Below, in pieces: positions 1-8,529 of a stretch of 35,220 bases of DNA. The stretch comes from an uncultured Collinsella sp. Lineage in GTDB: Bacteria; Actinomycetota; Coriobacteriia; Coriobacteriales; Coriobacteriaceae. The notes beneath the pieces were generated by a model. The model saw only the letters and a program-made list of their open reading frames with translations. It did not search any database and was not told the DNA's origin. Position 1 is the first letter of the stretch, and each line of letters opens with the position of its first letter. A program made the translations under genes and the position numbers. The stretch spans positions 1-35,220 of the forward strand of contig CAUCQW010000024.1 in NCBI GenBank assembly GCA_958445065.1. The letters are read 5' to 3'.

Positions 1-36
1 TGGCGGTCTATCTCTTGTTTTCGGTTGCTTGCTTCC

Positions 37-144
37 TTACCGTACATGAGCATTGTCCGCCGAGATATATCCACCATTGAGGTAGCGCGAGACGGCGGCA
101 CTCGAAACGCCGGCCAGCTCGGCCACATCTTTCATCTTTACCAC
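37..144 (-). pseudogene. Truncated LacI-family repressor (HTH only)
   Basis: The product is a classic LacI-type helix-turn-helix: KDVAELAGVS, then a VSRYLNGG recognition/hinge region. It meets a stop codon after about 35 residues, just before the hinge helix would continue into the sugar-binding domain. I chose the GTG at 144 as start because an AGGGG ribosome site lies 5 bases upstream and the peptide then begins MVKMKDVAEL, the usual LacI form; ATG at 135 or 159 are in-frame alternatives. Shifting frame near the stop gives only nine more codons before another stop. A third frame stays open to the window edge (starting LMYGKEASNR) but does not look LacI-like. I see a DNA-binding remnant; whether the rest of a repressor lies beyond the window is unknown. 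Confidence 0.6.
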
Positions 145-159
145 AAGCACCCCTGTCAT

Positions 160-173
160 TGAAATCGCTTACA
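160..173. promoter_or_regulatory. cre-like / LacI-family operator
   Basis: Read on the minus strand this is TGTAAGCGATTTCA, which fits the CcpA/LacI-family operator consensus TGWAANCGNTNWCA at every specified base. It lies 16 bases upstream of the chosen start of the truncated repressor, so autoregulation is the natural reading. The match is seen directly; binding is inferred. Confidence 0.5.
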
Positions 174-349
174 CAATGATACCCAACCCATACCGGCAAA
201 TTTAGCAAATGGGACGAGCCACATGGATCATTTCAACAGCCCAGGTCAAGCAAACGTCAGCGAGCGCGCAGCTGCCGTGGCGAGGTGCCGCGAAAGAGGA
301 GCGACGCGTACTTCATGTACGCGAGCGACGGTTTGAGCGGCAGATCGCC

Positions 350-475
350 CGGAAGATGCGTGCGCAGCGTCGAGCGGTCCGGCGTTCGTCAGAACGACGG
401 AACATAATAGCCCGGCAGATGCCCGCGCAGCGTCGAGTGGTCCGGCGTTTGTTAAAACGCCGGAACATAGTTACC
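350..475. repeat. Two tandem 63 bp hairpin-bearing repeats
   Basis: Unit one starts at 350 and unit two at 413 (period 63). Both share the core GCGCAGCGTCGAG and a central hairpin: about 9 bp with one mismatch in unit one, and 9 perfect pairs (CCGGCGTTT with AAACGCCGG) in unit two. A further hairpin, GCGTAC-TTCAT-GTACGC, lies upstream at about 306-322. The block sits just beyond the 3' end of the DUF4956 gene, so it may act as a transcript end, but no T-tract follows on either strand. The plus-strand reading frame through 209-502 is Arg-rich repeat translation and not a credible gene. Confidence 0.6.
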
Positions 476-1136
476 CGTGGTATTCGCCGTTGTACTGGAT
501 GAGCGTCAGGTCCTCCACGCCGTCGAGCGCGCGAATGGCGTCTGCATAGGGCATGTCAACGCCGTCCGAGAACACCTCCACGGTCATCTCCACCTTGTCA
601 CCGCGCATGGTCTTGGACTTGACGGTGAACTTGGTGCGCCCAAATGCACGCACGATATCATCACCGGTGGTCTGGCCAGCGTAGTGAATCACCATCATGT
701 ACACGCGCGCCTTGTCCTGGTGGCTCGCAAAGCCGGCAATCATCACCACAATCACCACAGCCGTGAGCCCCACAAGCGCATACATGCCGGCGCCCGCCGT
801 AATGCCCGTGGTAATGGCCCAAAACAGATACAGCAGATCGAGCGGGTCCTTGACCGCCGTACGATAGCGGACGATAGACAGAGCACCGACCATACCGAGC
901 GAGATGACCACGTTGGTCGAGATCGCAAGGGTGACCATGCACGTGAGCACGCACATGCCCACGAGCGTCACGGCAAAGCTGCGCGAGTACACCACGCCGG
1001 TAAAAAAGCGCTTGTACACGCAGTAGATCAGGATGCCCATGGCGAGCGCCACGAACAGCGACAGGCCAATCTTGGCAGGGTCGACCTGGCCAAACGCCTC
1101 CAAGACGGAGTTCTTAAAAAAGTCCTTGGTGCTCAT
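471..1136 (-). CDS. DUF4956 integral membrane protein
   Basis: A 221-residue membrane protein with hydrophobic segments at about residues 22-42, 53-75, 76-92 and 108-135. It carries the signature RYRTAVKDPLD on the cytoplasmic side (about 90-100), typical of DUF4956, and a soluble C-terminal domain of about 80 residues. It is the last gene of the pel-type operon and starts 3 bases after the stop of the VTC-domain gene. DUF4956 genes are commonly found beside VTC-domain and CotH-like genes in Gram-positive bacteria, as here. The biochemical role is unknown; a membrane partner or channel for the VTC enzyme is plausible but unproven. Confidence 0.85.
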   Translation of the reverse strand: MSTKDFFKNSVLEAFGQVDPAKIGLSLFVALAMGILIYCVYKRFFTGVVYSRSFAVTLVGMCVLTCMVTLAISTNVVISLGMVGALSIVRYRTAVKDPLDLLYLFWAITTGITAGAGMYALVGLTAVVIVVMIAGFASHQDKARVYMMVIHYAGQTTGDDIVRAFGRTKFTVKSKTMRGDKVEMTVEVFSDGVDMPYADAIRALDGVEDLTLIQYNGEYHG

Positions 1137-1139
1137 GGT

Positions 1140-1931
1140 CTAAATATCCCCTCGGTTCTCAAAGTCCGATTCCCAGTAGTTGAAGCCGCGCAGGTAGGCG
1201 GTCTTTTCGTAACACAGGCAGTACTTAGAGACTGCCGTGAGTTCCGCCGCGCCCGGCGGCACCATATCGCGCACCAGCTGCGGGCAAAACTCTGTAAACT
1301 TGACCTCCATCACCAGCTTGCCGGGCTCCAGGACCGGCAGTGCGGGCAGCGTCGCGTCAAAGATATCGAAGCTTCCCACCGCGGCACGCACGTTCATGTC
1401 AAACGTGATGCGCACGGTGCCCTCATCCATCACCCACGGCTCGCGCTCGTAGTCCACGATGGTCCGCGGGCGCATCATATTGCAGATGCACTCAATGTAG
1501 AACTCACGGCAGAGTTGGTGCGGACTCCTCAGCAAAAAGTCGTAGTCGCCAGCCAGGATCTGCTCAAACTCACCGCGCGTGAGCGGCGCGTCCTCCTTGT
1601 AGATCCAGCTGCCGTACTTCTTTTTGCGCTCGAGCTTAATCACCTTATCGCTGCCGTTATAGATGCGCACGCGATACTTTTTGCGCATAAGGATGCCGGC
1701 GTCTTTTTCCTCGTAGGCCGAGTTGCAGTAGTCGTCAAAGTACAGGCTGCGAATAGTGTAGCCGCCCGCCTGCGCATGCTTATCCAGCTTAAACACCGGC
1801 GCCATGCGACAGGCCAGCGCGGCGTGCTCGCCCTCGTTAATGAGAAATTTGAGCTCGTGGCGGTAACGCTCCTGCGTGGTACGCGCGGGAGGTGCCGCCA
1901 GGCGCTCAAGCAGCGCGCTAGCCCTCCTCAT
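1140..1931 (-). CDS. VTC-type polyphosphate polymerase domain protein
   Basis: 263 residues, all one VTC (CYTH-superfamily tunnel) domain. Basic and acidic tunnel motifs occur in order: RHELKFLI (24-31), IRSLYFDD (60-67), KYRVRIYN (85-92), KLERKKK (99-105), VDYERE (about 158), RITFD (about 174), VMEVKF (about 208) and SKYCLC (about 234). In yeast Vtc4 this fold polymerises phosphate from ATP; bacterial soluble versions are usually annotated polyphosphate polymerase. There is no SPX domain and no membrane segment of its own, so the adjacent DUF4956 protein may supply membrane attachment. The ATG at 1931 overlaps the CotH gene by 14 bases and has GGAGG six bases upstream. Enzymatic activity is inferred from the fold, not shown. 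Confidence 0.85.
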   Translation of the reverse strand: MRRASALLERLAAPPARTTQERYRHELKFLINEGEHAALACRMAPVFKLDKHAQAGGYTIRSLYFDDYCNSAYEEKDAGILMRKKYRVRIYNGSDKVIKLERKKKYGSWIYKEDAPLTRGEFEQILAGDYDFLLRSPHQLCREFYIECICNMMRPRTIVDYEREPWVMDEGTVRITFDMNVRAAVGSFDIFDATLPALPVLEPGKLVMEVKFTEFCPQLVRDMVPPGAAELTAVSKYCLCYEKTAYLRGFNYWESDFENRGDI

Positions 1932-3687
1932 ACGTGTCCTCCACGACCTTACCGCCGTCTTGCACGTAAAAACACTTCATGCCGTAGTGCTTGCCGTCGT
2001 CGGTCACATAGTAGTCAAACGCATCTTGCGTATAGCCATCTGAGTTGGTGGCGCGCACGCGCACAAAATACTGGCCGGCATCGGGAGCATCGCAGGTCAC
2101 CTCGGGAAGTAGCACGTCCTCAGCCTTAAAAAGCACGTCGCTTATGGCATAGTCGCGCGCCAGCTCCACGGTATAGCGAATGTCACGCGCCTTAAAGTCG
2201 TAGGACGCATCCCAGTTCATGCGCAGCTTACCGTTATCGATCTGCGGCACGCCAATGTAGAACGGCATGGGCTTTTTATAGCTCTCGCGAAAGCTCTTGT
2301 AGTTCTCCTCAATCTCGGAGGGAATCGCCGCGGCAATCTGCTCGTATTCGTCCTTGGTGACAGGCAGATTGTCGATATCGGGCGCAGCAAAGACGAGCGA
2401 CTCCGTAACCTCGCGATAATGTTTAATCATCTTGGCCAGGCGTGCCTCGGTCAAATACGTGCGCAAGTCCTTTACGGCGCGGTCGAGCTCACTGCGGAAC
2501 GATTTGCTGCGCAGCGCACGATTGAATAGCACGTTGCCCCAATAGTTACTTACGCCGCGCTCCCAGCTCGCGTAGTCCGAAAACCCCTTAAGAGACAGCT
2601 CCAGCTTGCGCAGCATGCCATCGTTGTCCCAATCAAGGATGTACCAGGTATTTGAGTTGAGCGGGCTGTACAGATAGCAGTTGCGGTTCTGCGTGTCGCA
2701 ATTGCCCGTAAGGATCTGAAACGCCATCCAATAGACCAGGTTCTCGGTATCAAAGTAGGTGTCGAGCACATCGTCAATCTTTTGCGAATCGTCGTTGAGC
2801 GCCTCGAGCATCTCGATGAGCTTGGTGTGGTCCGAGTCGCCTTTGATCTCGAGCATGCCCTCAAAATTAGCCTGGTTGTAGTCGGGGTCGTCGGCAAGTT
2901 TTATGGTGTCCTCGTAGCGGTGGAAATCGAAGCTGTTCACCTTGTACAGATGCCCGTTCTTATCCAGGCCATGTGCCTTGAGCGCCGTTTTGTTGAGCTG
3001 CTCCACCTGCGTAAATAGGCCATAGTCCTCAAAGGTGTCGTTAGATTTTTCGGTCTGGTCGCACACCCATAGATGCACAAACTGCGTGCGCAGACCCATC
3101 ATCTGGGGAATCCCACGGATAAGATCATAGGCCATCTTGTTGCGAAAACGCATGCCCTCGCCCATGTGCTTGTTGAGCGCAATCGCGCGTTGTTGGCGCC
3201 AGGTGCCTTTGCCCTTTTTGAGCTCCACCTTGTAATTCTTTTGCGTGTAGGAGCTCGACGTCTGGCCGCGCACCTGCACGGTGGCATTGGGCGCTTCCTC
3301 GCCATAGCCAACCTCGCCAGAAACTGGCCCCTCTTCGTCGCCCGCCTGCAGCAGGCCCAAAACCTGATAACGCGTCACACCCATATCGGCGTAGTCATAC
3401 ACCGAGTACGTGTTGACCTCGGCCCAGCTATGGTCCGTGTTCTCGGAGCTGTTGCCGCGTGAGACCGTCAGGTACATGGTCACAATGCCCGAGTCGTCAT
3501 AGACCTCGTACAGCTCGTCCTTATCGCGCAGGTGCTTGGTCTCGCCCGAGGCCTCGGCCTTTTTTATCTTGTCCTGCTTTTTTACCTTATTTGTCGAGGA
3601 TTCGTCCTGAGATGAGCAGCCTGAAAGCAGCAGCGCGCCGGCAGCCGCCTCGATCAGACAGCGGCGAGACATCAACTTATCGATCAT
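1918..3687 (-). CDS. CotH-family kinase-like lipoprotein
   Basis: 589 residues. The N-terminus MIDKLMSRRCLIEAAAGALL is followed by SGC, a lipobox with the modified cysteine at about residue 24, so the protein should be exported and lipid-anchored. The body matches the CotH fold: a VQVRGQTSSSYTQKNYKVEL segment (about 137-157), a RNKMAYDLIRG segment (about 182-192) and an LDWDNDG motif (about 356-362) of the kinase-like active site. The C-terminal ~110 residues look like an Ig/FnIII-type beta domain (PQIDNGKLRMNWDASYDF onward). CotH of Bacillus spores is an atypical protein kinase; here the partner could be a surface protein or polymer-associated protein. The gene overlaps pelG by 11 bases (ATG with GGGGAGG upstream), so it belongs to the same operon. 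Confidence 0.85.
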   Translation of the reverse strand: MIDKLMSRRCLIEAAAGALLLSGCSSQDESSTNKVKKQDKIKKAEASGETKHLRDKDELYEVYDDSGIVTMYLTVSRGNSSENTDHSWAEVNTYSVYDYADMGVTRYQVLGLLQAGDEEGPVSGEVGYGEEAPNATVQVRGQTSSSYTQKNYKVELKKGKGTWRQQRAIALNKHMGEGMRFRNKMAYDLIRGIPQMMGLRTQFVHLWVCDQTEKSNDTFEDYGLFTQVEQLNKTALKAHGLDKNGHLYKVNSFDFHRYEDTIKLADDPDYNQANFEGMLEIKGDSDHTKLIEMLEALNDDSQKIDDVLDTYFDTENLVYWMAFQILTGNCDTQNRNCYLYSPLNSNTWYILDWDNDGMLRKLELSLKGFSDYASWERGVSNYWGNVLFNRALRSKSFRSELDRAVKDLRTYLTEARLAKMIKHYREVTESLVFAAPDIDNLPVTKDEYEQIAAAIPSEIEENYKSFRESYKKPMPFYIGVPQIDNGKLRMNWDASYDFKARDIRYTVELARDYAISDVLFKAEDVLLPEVTCDAPDAGQYFVRVRATNSDGYTQDAFDYYVTDDGKHYGMKCFYVQDGGKVVEDTYEEG

Positions 3688-5221
3688 CAGAACCTCCCCA
3701 ATGGTTGCGATACACGCGAGCTACTGCGCGCTGAAACGCGCCGTGCGGCACGCCCTTGCGGCGGCACTCCTCATAGCGCTGCTCGGCACGGTCGAGCAAG
3801 CGGCCCAGCCGTGTAAAGCGACCCGTTTTGTCGGCCGCCACAATGGGCTGCTGGCTCAGGATACGATACGGCAAGTTGGCGGTATAGGTATCGAGCCGCA
3901 ACAGGGCCACGATAAAAAACACCACCGCACCCAACAAAAAGCCAAAACCGTAAAACTGCTGCGGCAAAAGCAACGACACGGCGGTCGCCAGCCCTGCCAC
4001 ACCGGCAAACAGGCCCGAGGCCAGAACGGCTCCCTTGTAGTCGGTAAAGTACAGCAAGATAAGCAGGATCGTGTTGCCCACGGCATACAGGCCGTAGCCT
4101 ACGCATAACGTGCGAAAATACCCGTGCATAAGATTGTTAAAGCCCAGCGGCAGGGCCGAGAGCACTGTGGTCTCGAGCGAGATGACCGCCGCCGTCACAA
4201 ACAGCTGCTTGAGCGCGCAAAAGCGCAGTTCGCTGTTGAGCGTGGAGAGCATCTCCTCCTCGGCCACCACAATATCGCCCACCACGCCGCCGTCGTTAAA
4301 CAGGCTGTAGTAGTCACGGTAGCGCGGATAGAAATTGACCTCGACCGACACCACAAAGTTGACGGTCGTGACGAGTGTGGTCAAAAACGCAATGAGCGCC
4401 GGCACGTCATGGTAAGGAGCCCCGTAAAACAGACCTTTGATCTGCACGCCAATAGGGCCCGCCCAGATAATAACCAGGTGTGCGAAAAGCCCCAAGTTGG
4501 TAAACAGGCCCGTGAGCGCCAGCGGCATAAACTGATCGAGCCACTGCAAAAAGCGCCAGGGACTTCGGTCGCTCTGCGGAAAATACCGGTACAGCAGTAC
4601 CACATCCCAGGCGAGCATGACGCCGTAACCTAGGGCGATTGACGCCAACAGGCCCTCGACCGGCGGCAGCCCCAGTGCCAGCGCGGCCAGGGCGCACAGG
4701 CATGCCACACCAATGGCAGCCGCAAAGCTGCACAGGATACCGCGGTAATCTTTGATGGCCGTGAGGTAGCTCATGCCATTCCAGTTGACGATCATAATGT
4801 TGAACAGCCACAGGCACAGCAGCCCCTGCAGCAGCGTAGCGCCCGAGAACAGCAAAAAGACGCCGTAGAGCACCGTGCCCGCAACGAGCATGATGGCATT
4901 AGATCCCCAAAACGAAGGCAGGATCTCATCCTCGCGCTCGGTAAAGAGCATGTCGGCCAAAAAGCGCGTGACCGGCATGGAGAAAAAGCTTGTGAGCGTG
5001 AGCGATGCCAGCAGCGTATAGGTCACCATGCACACCAGCAGATCTTGGTTGGCGCGGCCCACACCCCACAGACCGCACAGCACCAAAATACCCACCTGGA
5101 GCAGCACGCCAAGCAGCATGGGGCCCGTGCACACAATGCCGGCGTAGCCATAGGCGCGCATCGTGGCAAACAGACCCTTGCGCCTAAACAGGCGTTTGAG
5201 CTCAAAACCGATTCCGGCCAC
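3677..5221 (-). CDS. pelG: PelG, Pel polysaccharide membrane exporter
   Basis: 514 residues with about 12 hydrophobic segments across most of the length. The start MAGIGFELKRLFRRKG, with MRAYGYAGIVCTGPML following, is characteristic of PelG, a MOP/MATE-like flippase. PelG carries the growing Pel polymer across the cytoplasmic membrane in a complex with PelD, PelE and PelF. Start is GTG at 5221 with a GAGAGGGGGAG ribosome site, one codon after the stop of pelF. The soluble C-terminal tail (about 465-514) is Arg-rich. Position directly after pelF and overlap with the CotH gene fit a single transcription unit. Confidence 0.93.
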   Translation of the reverse strand: MAGIGFELKRLFRRKGLFATMRAYGYAGIVCTGPMLLGVLLQVGILVLCGLWGVGRANQDLLVCMVTYTLLASLTLTSFFSMPVTRFLADMLFTEREDEILPSFWGSNAIMLVAGTVLYGVFLLFSGATLLQGLLCLWLFNIMIVNWNGMSYLTAIKDYRGILCSFAAAIGVACLCALAALALGLPPVEGLLASIALGYGVMLAWDVVLLYRYFPQSDRSPWRFLQWLDQFMPLALTGLFTNLGLFAHLVIIWAGPIGVQIKGLFYGAPYHDVPALIAFLTTLVTTVNFVVSVEVNFYPRYRDYYSLFNDGGVVGDIVVAEEEMLSTLNSELRFCALKQLFVTAAVISLETTVLSALPLGFNNLMHGYFRTLCVGYGLYAVGNTILLILLYFTDYKGAVLASGLFAGVAGLATAVSLLLPQQFYGFGFLLGAVVFFIVALLRLDTYTANLPYRILSQQPIVAADKTGRFTRLGRLLDRAEQRYEECRRKGVPHGAFQRAVARVYRNHWGGSDDR

Positions 5222-5224
5222 CGG

Positions 5225-6652
5225 CTACTCCCCCTCTCTGGGCAGGTCAAACGCACGCGCTGTCTCGTCGTACAGCGCGCGATAGTTGGCGAGCATCTGC
5301 TCGTGCAAAAAGTACGTGGCGACGCGACGCTGGCCGCGCTCCCCCATCTCAATGCGGCGGGCGCGGCTTGTGCACATGCGCTCCATGGCATCGGCCAAGC
5401 CCTTGCGATACATGGGCGGCGTCACAAAACCTGCCACGCCAAAGTCATCGCCCGGAGCGCCTTCGAGCAGCTCGCGGCAGCAGCCCACCTCGGTCGTCAC
5501 GCAGGGACGGCGCGCTGCAAGCGACTCCAGCACGCTGAGCGGCTGGCCCTCGGAGATGCTCGTCAGAATGGTAAAGTCGAGCTTTTCCATGTACTCGACC
5601 ACGTTGACGCGGCCGGTAAAGATCAAGTCACGCACGCCCAATGTCTCCACCAGCGCATGACACTCGGCGCCGTACTCCTCATCGTCCACGCCGCCCATAA
5701 TATGCAGGCGCACCTTAGGCAGGCGCTCGTGCAGTTCAAAGAAGGCATAGATCATGGTCTTGACGTCCTTGATGGGCGCCAGACGCACCACCGCGCCAAT
5801 GTCCACCCAGCCGTCATCGGGCTTTAAGGGAATGTCCTTAAAGCGGTCGAACTGAATGCCGTTGGGGATGACCAGGCATTTGTCCGCATCGCAGCCCATA
5901 TCGATCTGCGTCTTGCGGGCGTTATGAAACAAGCTCGTCACGCGGAAGGCGCGGCGGTAGATCTCCTCCGAAAGCAGGTAGAAAAAGCGAATCCAGCGGT
6001 CCTTAAACGACGGCACGACCCAGTCGGCGCGAATGATCTCTTCCTCGCGCTCGCGGGTATAAATGCCGTGCTCGGTCAGCAGCACCGGAGCCTGGTGAAC
6101 GCTTGAGCCCAGGCAGGCGAGCAGGCCGCCGTAGCCGGTCGAGATGGCGTGGTACACATCGGCCACCGGCACCTCGCTGCCCAGAAGGTAGAGCACGGGC
6201 AGCAACATGGAGCGCATAGTGTGGAATGCGTCGGCAAAAGGCGTGTAGGGGTACTCGGCCAGGCACACGTCGCGAAAGATATCCATAAACGTGCGGCTCT
6301 GCAAAAACGAGAGCGGATGCACGCGACGGCGCTGGAAGATATCGAACAACACGTCCCAGTCCGGATTGGAGAGCGACACCAGGCGACGCAGCGCCTCGCG
6401 CTCGCGGGCGTTAAAGTCGGCCTCTTCTTGCTCGCCCGAAAGCCGCAGGGCATCGTCCAGAAATACCTCGTGCACCTCGACCACGTTGCCGGGCAGCTCG
6501 TAGACAAACTTGCCGCGGTCGGCAGCATGCGCGCCAATCACCCACAGCACAAACTCGTGCTCGGGCATGGCCTGGATATAGCCATGCATCCAGGTAGATA
6601 CGCCGCCGTGCACATAAGGGTAGCAACCCTCGAGTACCAAACAGATTCTCAT
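5225..6652 (-). CDS. pelF: PelF, GT4-family glycosyltransferase
   Basis: 475 residues, two Rossmann lobes (GT-B). The N-terminus MRICLVLEGCYPYVHGGVST is diagnostic of PelF. The retaining-GT4 EX7E motif is intact as EGQPLSVLE (E368 and E376). PelF is the cytosolic transferase that builds Pel from UDP-activated sugars and works with PelG. The start ATG overlaps the DUF2194 stop by four bases (ATGA). A cysteine pair (VGCCREL, about 390) follows the catalytic loop, as in other PelF proteins. No frameshift or missing motif is seen, so the enzyme should be active. Confidence 0.94.
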   Translation of the reverse strand: MRICLVLEGCYPYVHGGVSTWMHGYIQAMPEHEFVLWVIGAHAADRGKFVYELPGNVVEVHEVFLDDALRLSGEQEEADFNAREREALRRLVSLSNPDWDVLFDIFQRRRVHPLSFLQSRTFMDIFRDVCLAEYPYTPFADAFHTMRSMLLPVLYLLGSEVPVADVYHAISTGYGGLLACLGSSVHQAPVLLTEHGIYTREREEEIIRADWVVPSFKDRWIRFFYLLSEEIYRRAFRVTSLFHNARKTQIDMGCDADKCLVIPNGIQFDRFKDIPLKPDDGWVDIGAVVRLAPIKDVKTMIYAFFELHERLPKVRLHIMGGVDDEEYGAECHALVETLGVRDLIFTGRVNVVEYMEKLDFTILTSISEGQPLSVLESLAARRPCVTTEVGCCRELLEGAPGDDFGVAGFVTPPMYRKGLADAMERMCTSRARRIEMGERGQRRVATYFLHEQMLANYRALYDETARAFDLPREGE

Positions 6653-8529
6653 TTGTCGCCACCCTCCTTGCGTGCAATGGTCACCGTCTTGTCCGTGGCT
6701 TTAACCAGGTACAGATCGCCCGTCAGATGCGTAATCTCGCCACCCGTGACTGCACCCGGCTCGCCGTAGTTGGAGCGGAACATGAGCCACGCCTCGTCGT
6801 GGAAATTGCCCAGGCTGAGCGTCCAGGAATCCGCGCTGGTATCCACGCTCACCGTCACGGACGAAAAGCGCTGGATAGCGCCCGAGCATTCCGAACCGGT
6901 CTGGCGTCGCAAGTCGGGCGCAAACTTGGTAAGCCAATCCAGGTAGTCGGTCAAGCCGCCCTTGTAGACCTCCCAGCCCTCCTTAGCGCCGCGATCGGGA
7001 TCCAGTAGGTCGTCCGGATGCATAAAGTGCGTGCTTACGTAGTGCATGTTGAGCTCGGACACGGCAGCCAGGCGCATGTAGGAATCGTCGACCATGCCGC
7101 CCGAGACAATGCGCGGCTGCTCCACAATGCCATCGCTCGCCACGTCAAACTCCTGCACGTATGGCAGGGCGGTGCCATCCTCAAAATACGTACTGGCGAT
7201 GGTCTTAATGCGCGGAACGTCGGTGCCGATAAGCTGGCGCGCACGGGCCGAAAGGATATTCGACGGTGGCACATAGACCGAGCCGTGCGCGTTGGGCAGC
7301 ACCTCATCCTGGAAGGCTATAAGCTCGTTGAGCGATGCGACGAGCGTCTCCTTGTTCTTCCACGTCTTGTAGTCGTACAGCGTGCCATAGTCGGTGTCCC
7401 AGAGCGCCAGCGGCTGATGGTTGTAGCCGTGGAAACCCAGCTCTCCGCCCATCTGCAGCAGCATGCCGCCAAAGTAGCGGAACTGCGTGGTATCGGCCTG
7501 GCGCGCGGGCTCGGTCTGGTTGACCGTGTCCTCGTAGTTTTCGATCATCACGCCGGTATAGCGAATGCCGTATTTTTGCGCGAGCTTTTGCAGATCGGGC
7601 CACCAGACCTTGGTATAAAAGTCGGCAATGGAAAGCCCGTAGTCGCGCTTGATGTAGGTGCCGTCGCCCGAGGGCACGGGGCTGGGAAAGTCGTCCAGAT
7701 AGAAGACAGCGCTGTTGATGACCGGATAGGCCGTGGCATCGCCCAGCAGGCTGATCGCCGCGGCGTAAAAGCCGCGCATGACCTTGTCATAGATACCGAT
7801 ATTGCATACCACGGTGCGCCCGCTACCGCAGTCATTCGACCAAATGAGCGGGGCGCCCGCATCGCCGGTCTTAGCCCACACACAAGCCGTCTCGCGCAGC
7901 GATACCGAAAGCGACGAATCAAAGGGGTCCGAGAGCTCGTAGCGCTCTCCCCCGCCCAGCATAAAGTCCTCGCTCGGCACAATGCTTTCGGCTTTTACAT
8001 AGTCATATCCGGCCGATTCAATGCCAAGCTTGGGAGCAATCACTTGCAGATAGCTCGAGTTATCCGGAGGCATGGCGAGCATAAGCGAACCGCCGGCACT
8101 CACCCAACTCATAATGTCGCTCAGGTGCGTACCGAGCCCATCGAGCGACGGCATGAGCAAAATCACGCGATCGTAGGAGGTCAGCGAGGGAATGGCATCC
8201 GCGCCGTCCAGGGCAAGGTCCACGTCGCGGTGCGCAATCTTCATGTCGAGCAGGATCTGGTCGAACTGCTCCTTTACGTCCTCGACGCCAGCTTGATCGG
8301 AATCGGTAATGACCAGACACGTGGGCTTTTGGCCAAACATCGCCGAGGAAGCCGGCACCGCATCGTTGGCGGCAAGCATCCCCAGCTTATGCTGGCCCGC
8401 ACTGTACTGCACGCCGGCACGCTCCACCAGCAGCACGGCCGCCATGGCAATAAAGACCGCCCACACCACAAGCAAGCCCATCCAGCGAAAATGGCCCGCA
8501 CGGTCGCGGATATGTTGCACCACGCTCAT
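6649..8529 (-). CDS. DUF2194 / PelA-like membrane-anchored deacetylase
   Basis: 626 residues from the ATG at 8529. That start overlaps the pelE stop by four bases (ATGA) behind GGAGAGGAGG; a longer reading from 8553 would overlap pelE more deeply and lacks such a site. One membrane helix (about 17-36) precedes an extracytoplasmic region. A ThuA/amidotransferase-like alpha/beta segment (about 65-270) leads into a polysaccharide-deacetylase-like barrel. The putative metal ligands are present: LDD (D279/D280) and HGYNH (H367 and H371, an HxxxH motif), with further YVPPSN and STHFMHP loops. This is the stand-alone deacetylase form of PelA found in Gram-positive pel operons; it would partially deacetylate the exported polymer. 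No glycoside hydrolase domain is present. Confidence 0.85.
   Translation of the reverse strand: MSVVQHIRDRAGHFRWMGLLVVWAVFIAMAAVLLVERAGVQYSAGQHKLGMLAANDAVPASSAMFGQKPTCLVITDSDQAGVEDVKEQFDQILLDMKIAHRDVDLALDGADAIPSLTSYDRVILLMPSLDGLGTHLSDIMSWVSAGGSLMLAMPPDNSSYLQVIAPKLGIESAGYDYVKAESIVPSEDFMLGGGERYELSDPFDSSLSVSLRETACVWAKTGDAGAPLIWSNDCGSGRTVVCNIGIYDKVMRGFYAAAISLLGDATAYPVINSAVFYLDDFPSPVPSGDGTYIKRDYGLSIADFYTKVWWPDLQKLAQKYGIRYTGVMIENYEDTVNQTEPARQADTTQFRYFGGMLLQMGGELGFHGYNHQPLALWDTDYGTLYDYKTWKNKETLVASLNELIAFQDEVLPNAHGSVYVPPSNILSARARQLIGTDVPRIKTIASTYFEDGTALPYVQEFDVASDGIVEQPRIVSGGMVDDSYMRLAAVSELNMHYVSTHFMHPDDLLDPDRGAKEGWEVYKGGLTDYLDWLTKFAPDLRRQTGSECSGAIQRFSSVTVSVDTSADSWTLSLGNFHDEAWLMFRSNYGEPGAVTGGEITHLTGDLYLVKATDKTVTIARKEGGDK

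Noticed and set aside
350..475. Possible CRISPR array
   Set aside because: Only two units, similar over the whole 63 bp with no unique spacers, and no cas gene nearby. No other region of the window shows a repeat-spacer pattern.
209..502. 97-residue plus-strand frame
   Set aside because: It spans the 63 bp tandem repeats and hairpins; the Arg-rich peptide reflects the repeats and there is no ribosome site.
477..2129. 550-residue plus-strand frame across the DUF4956, VTC and CotH genes
   Set aside because: It is the antisense shadow of three well-supported genes; the translation is His/Arg-rich and has no recognisable domain.
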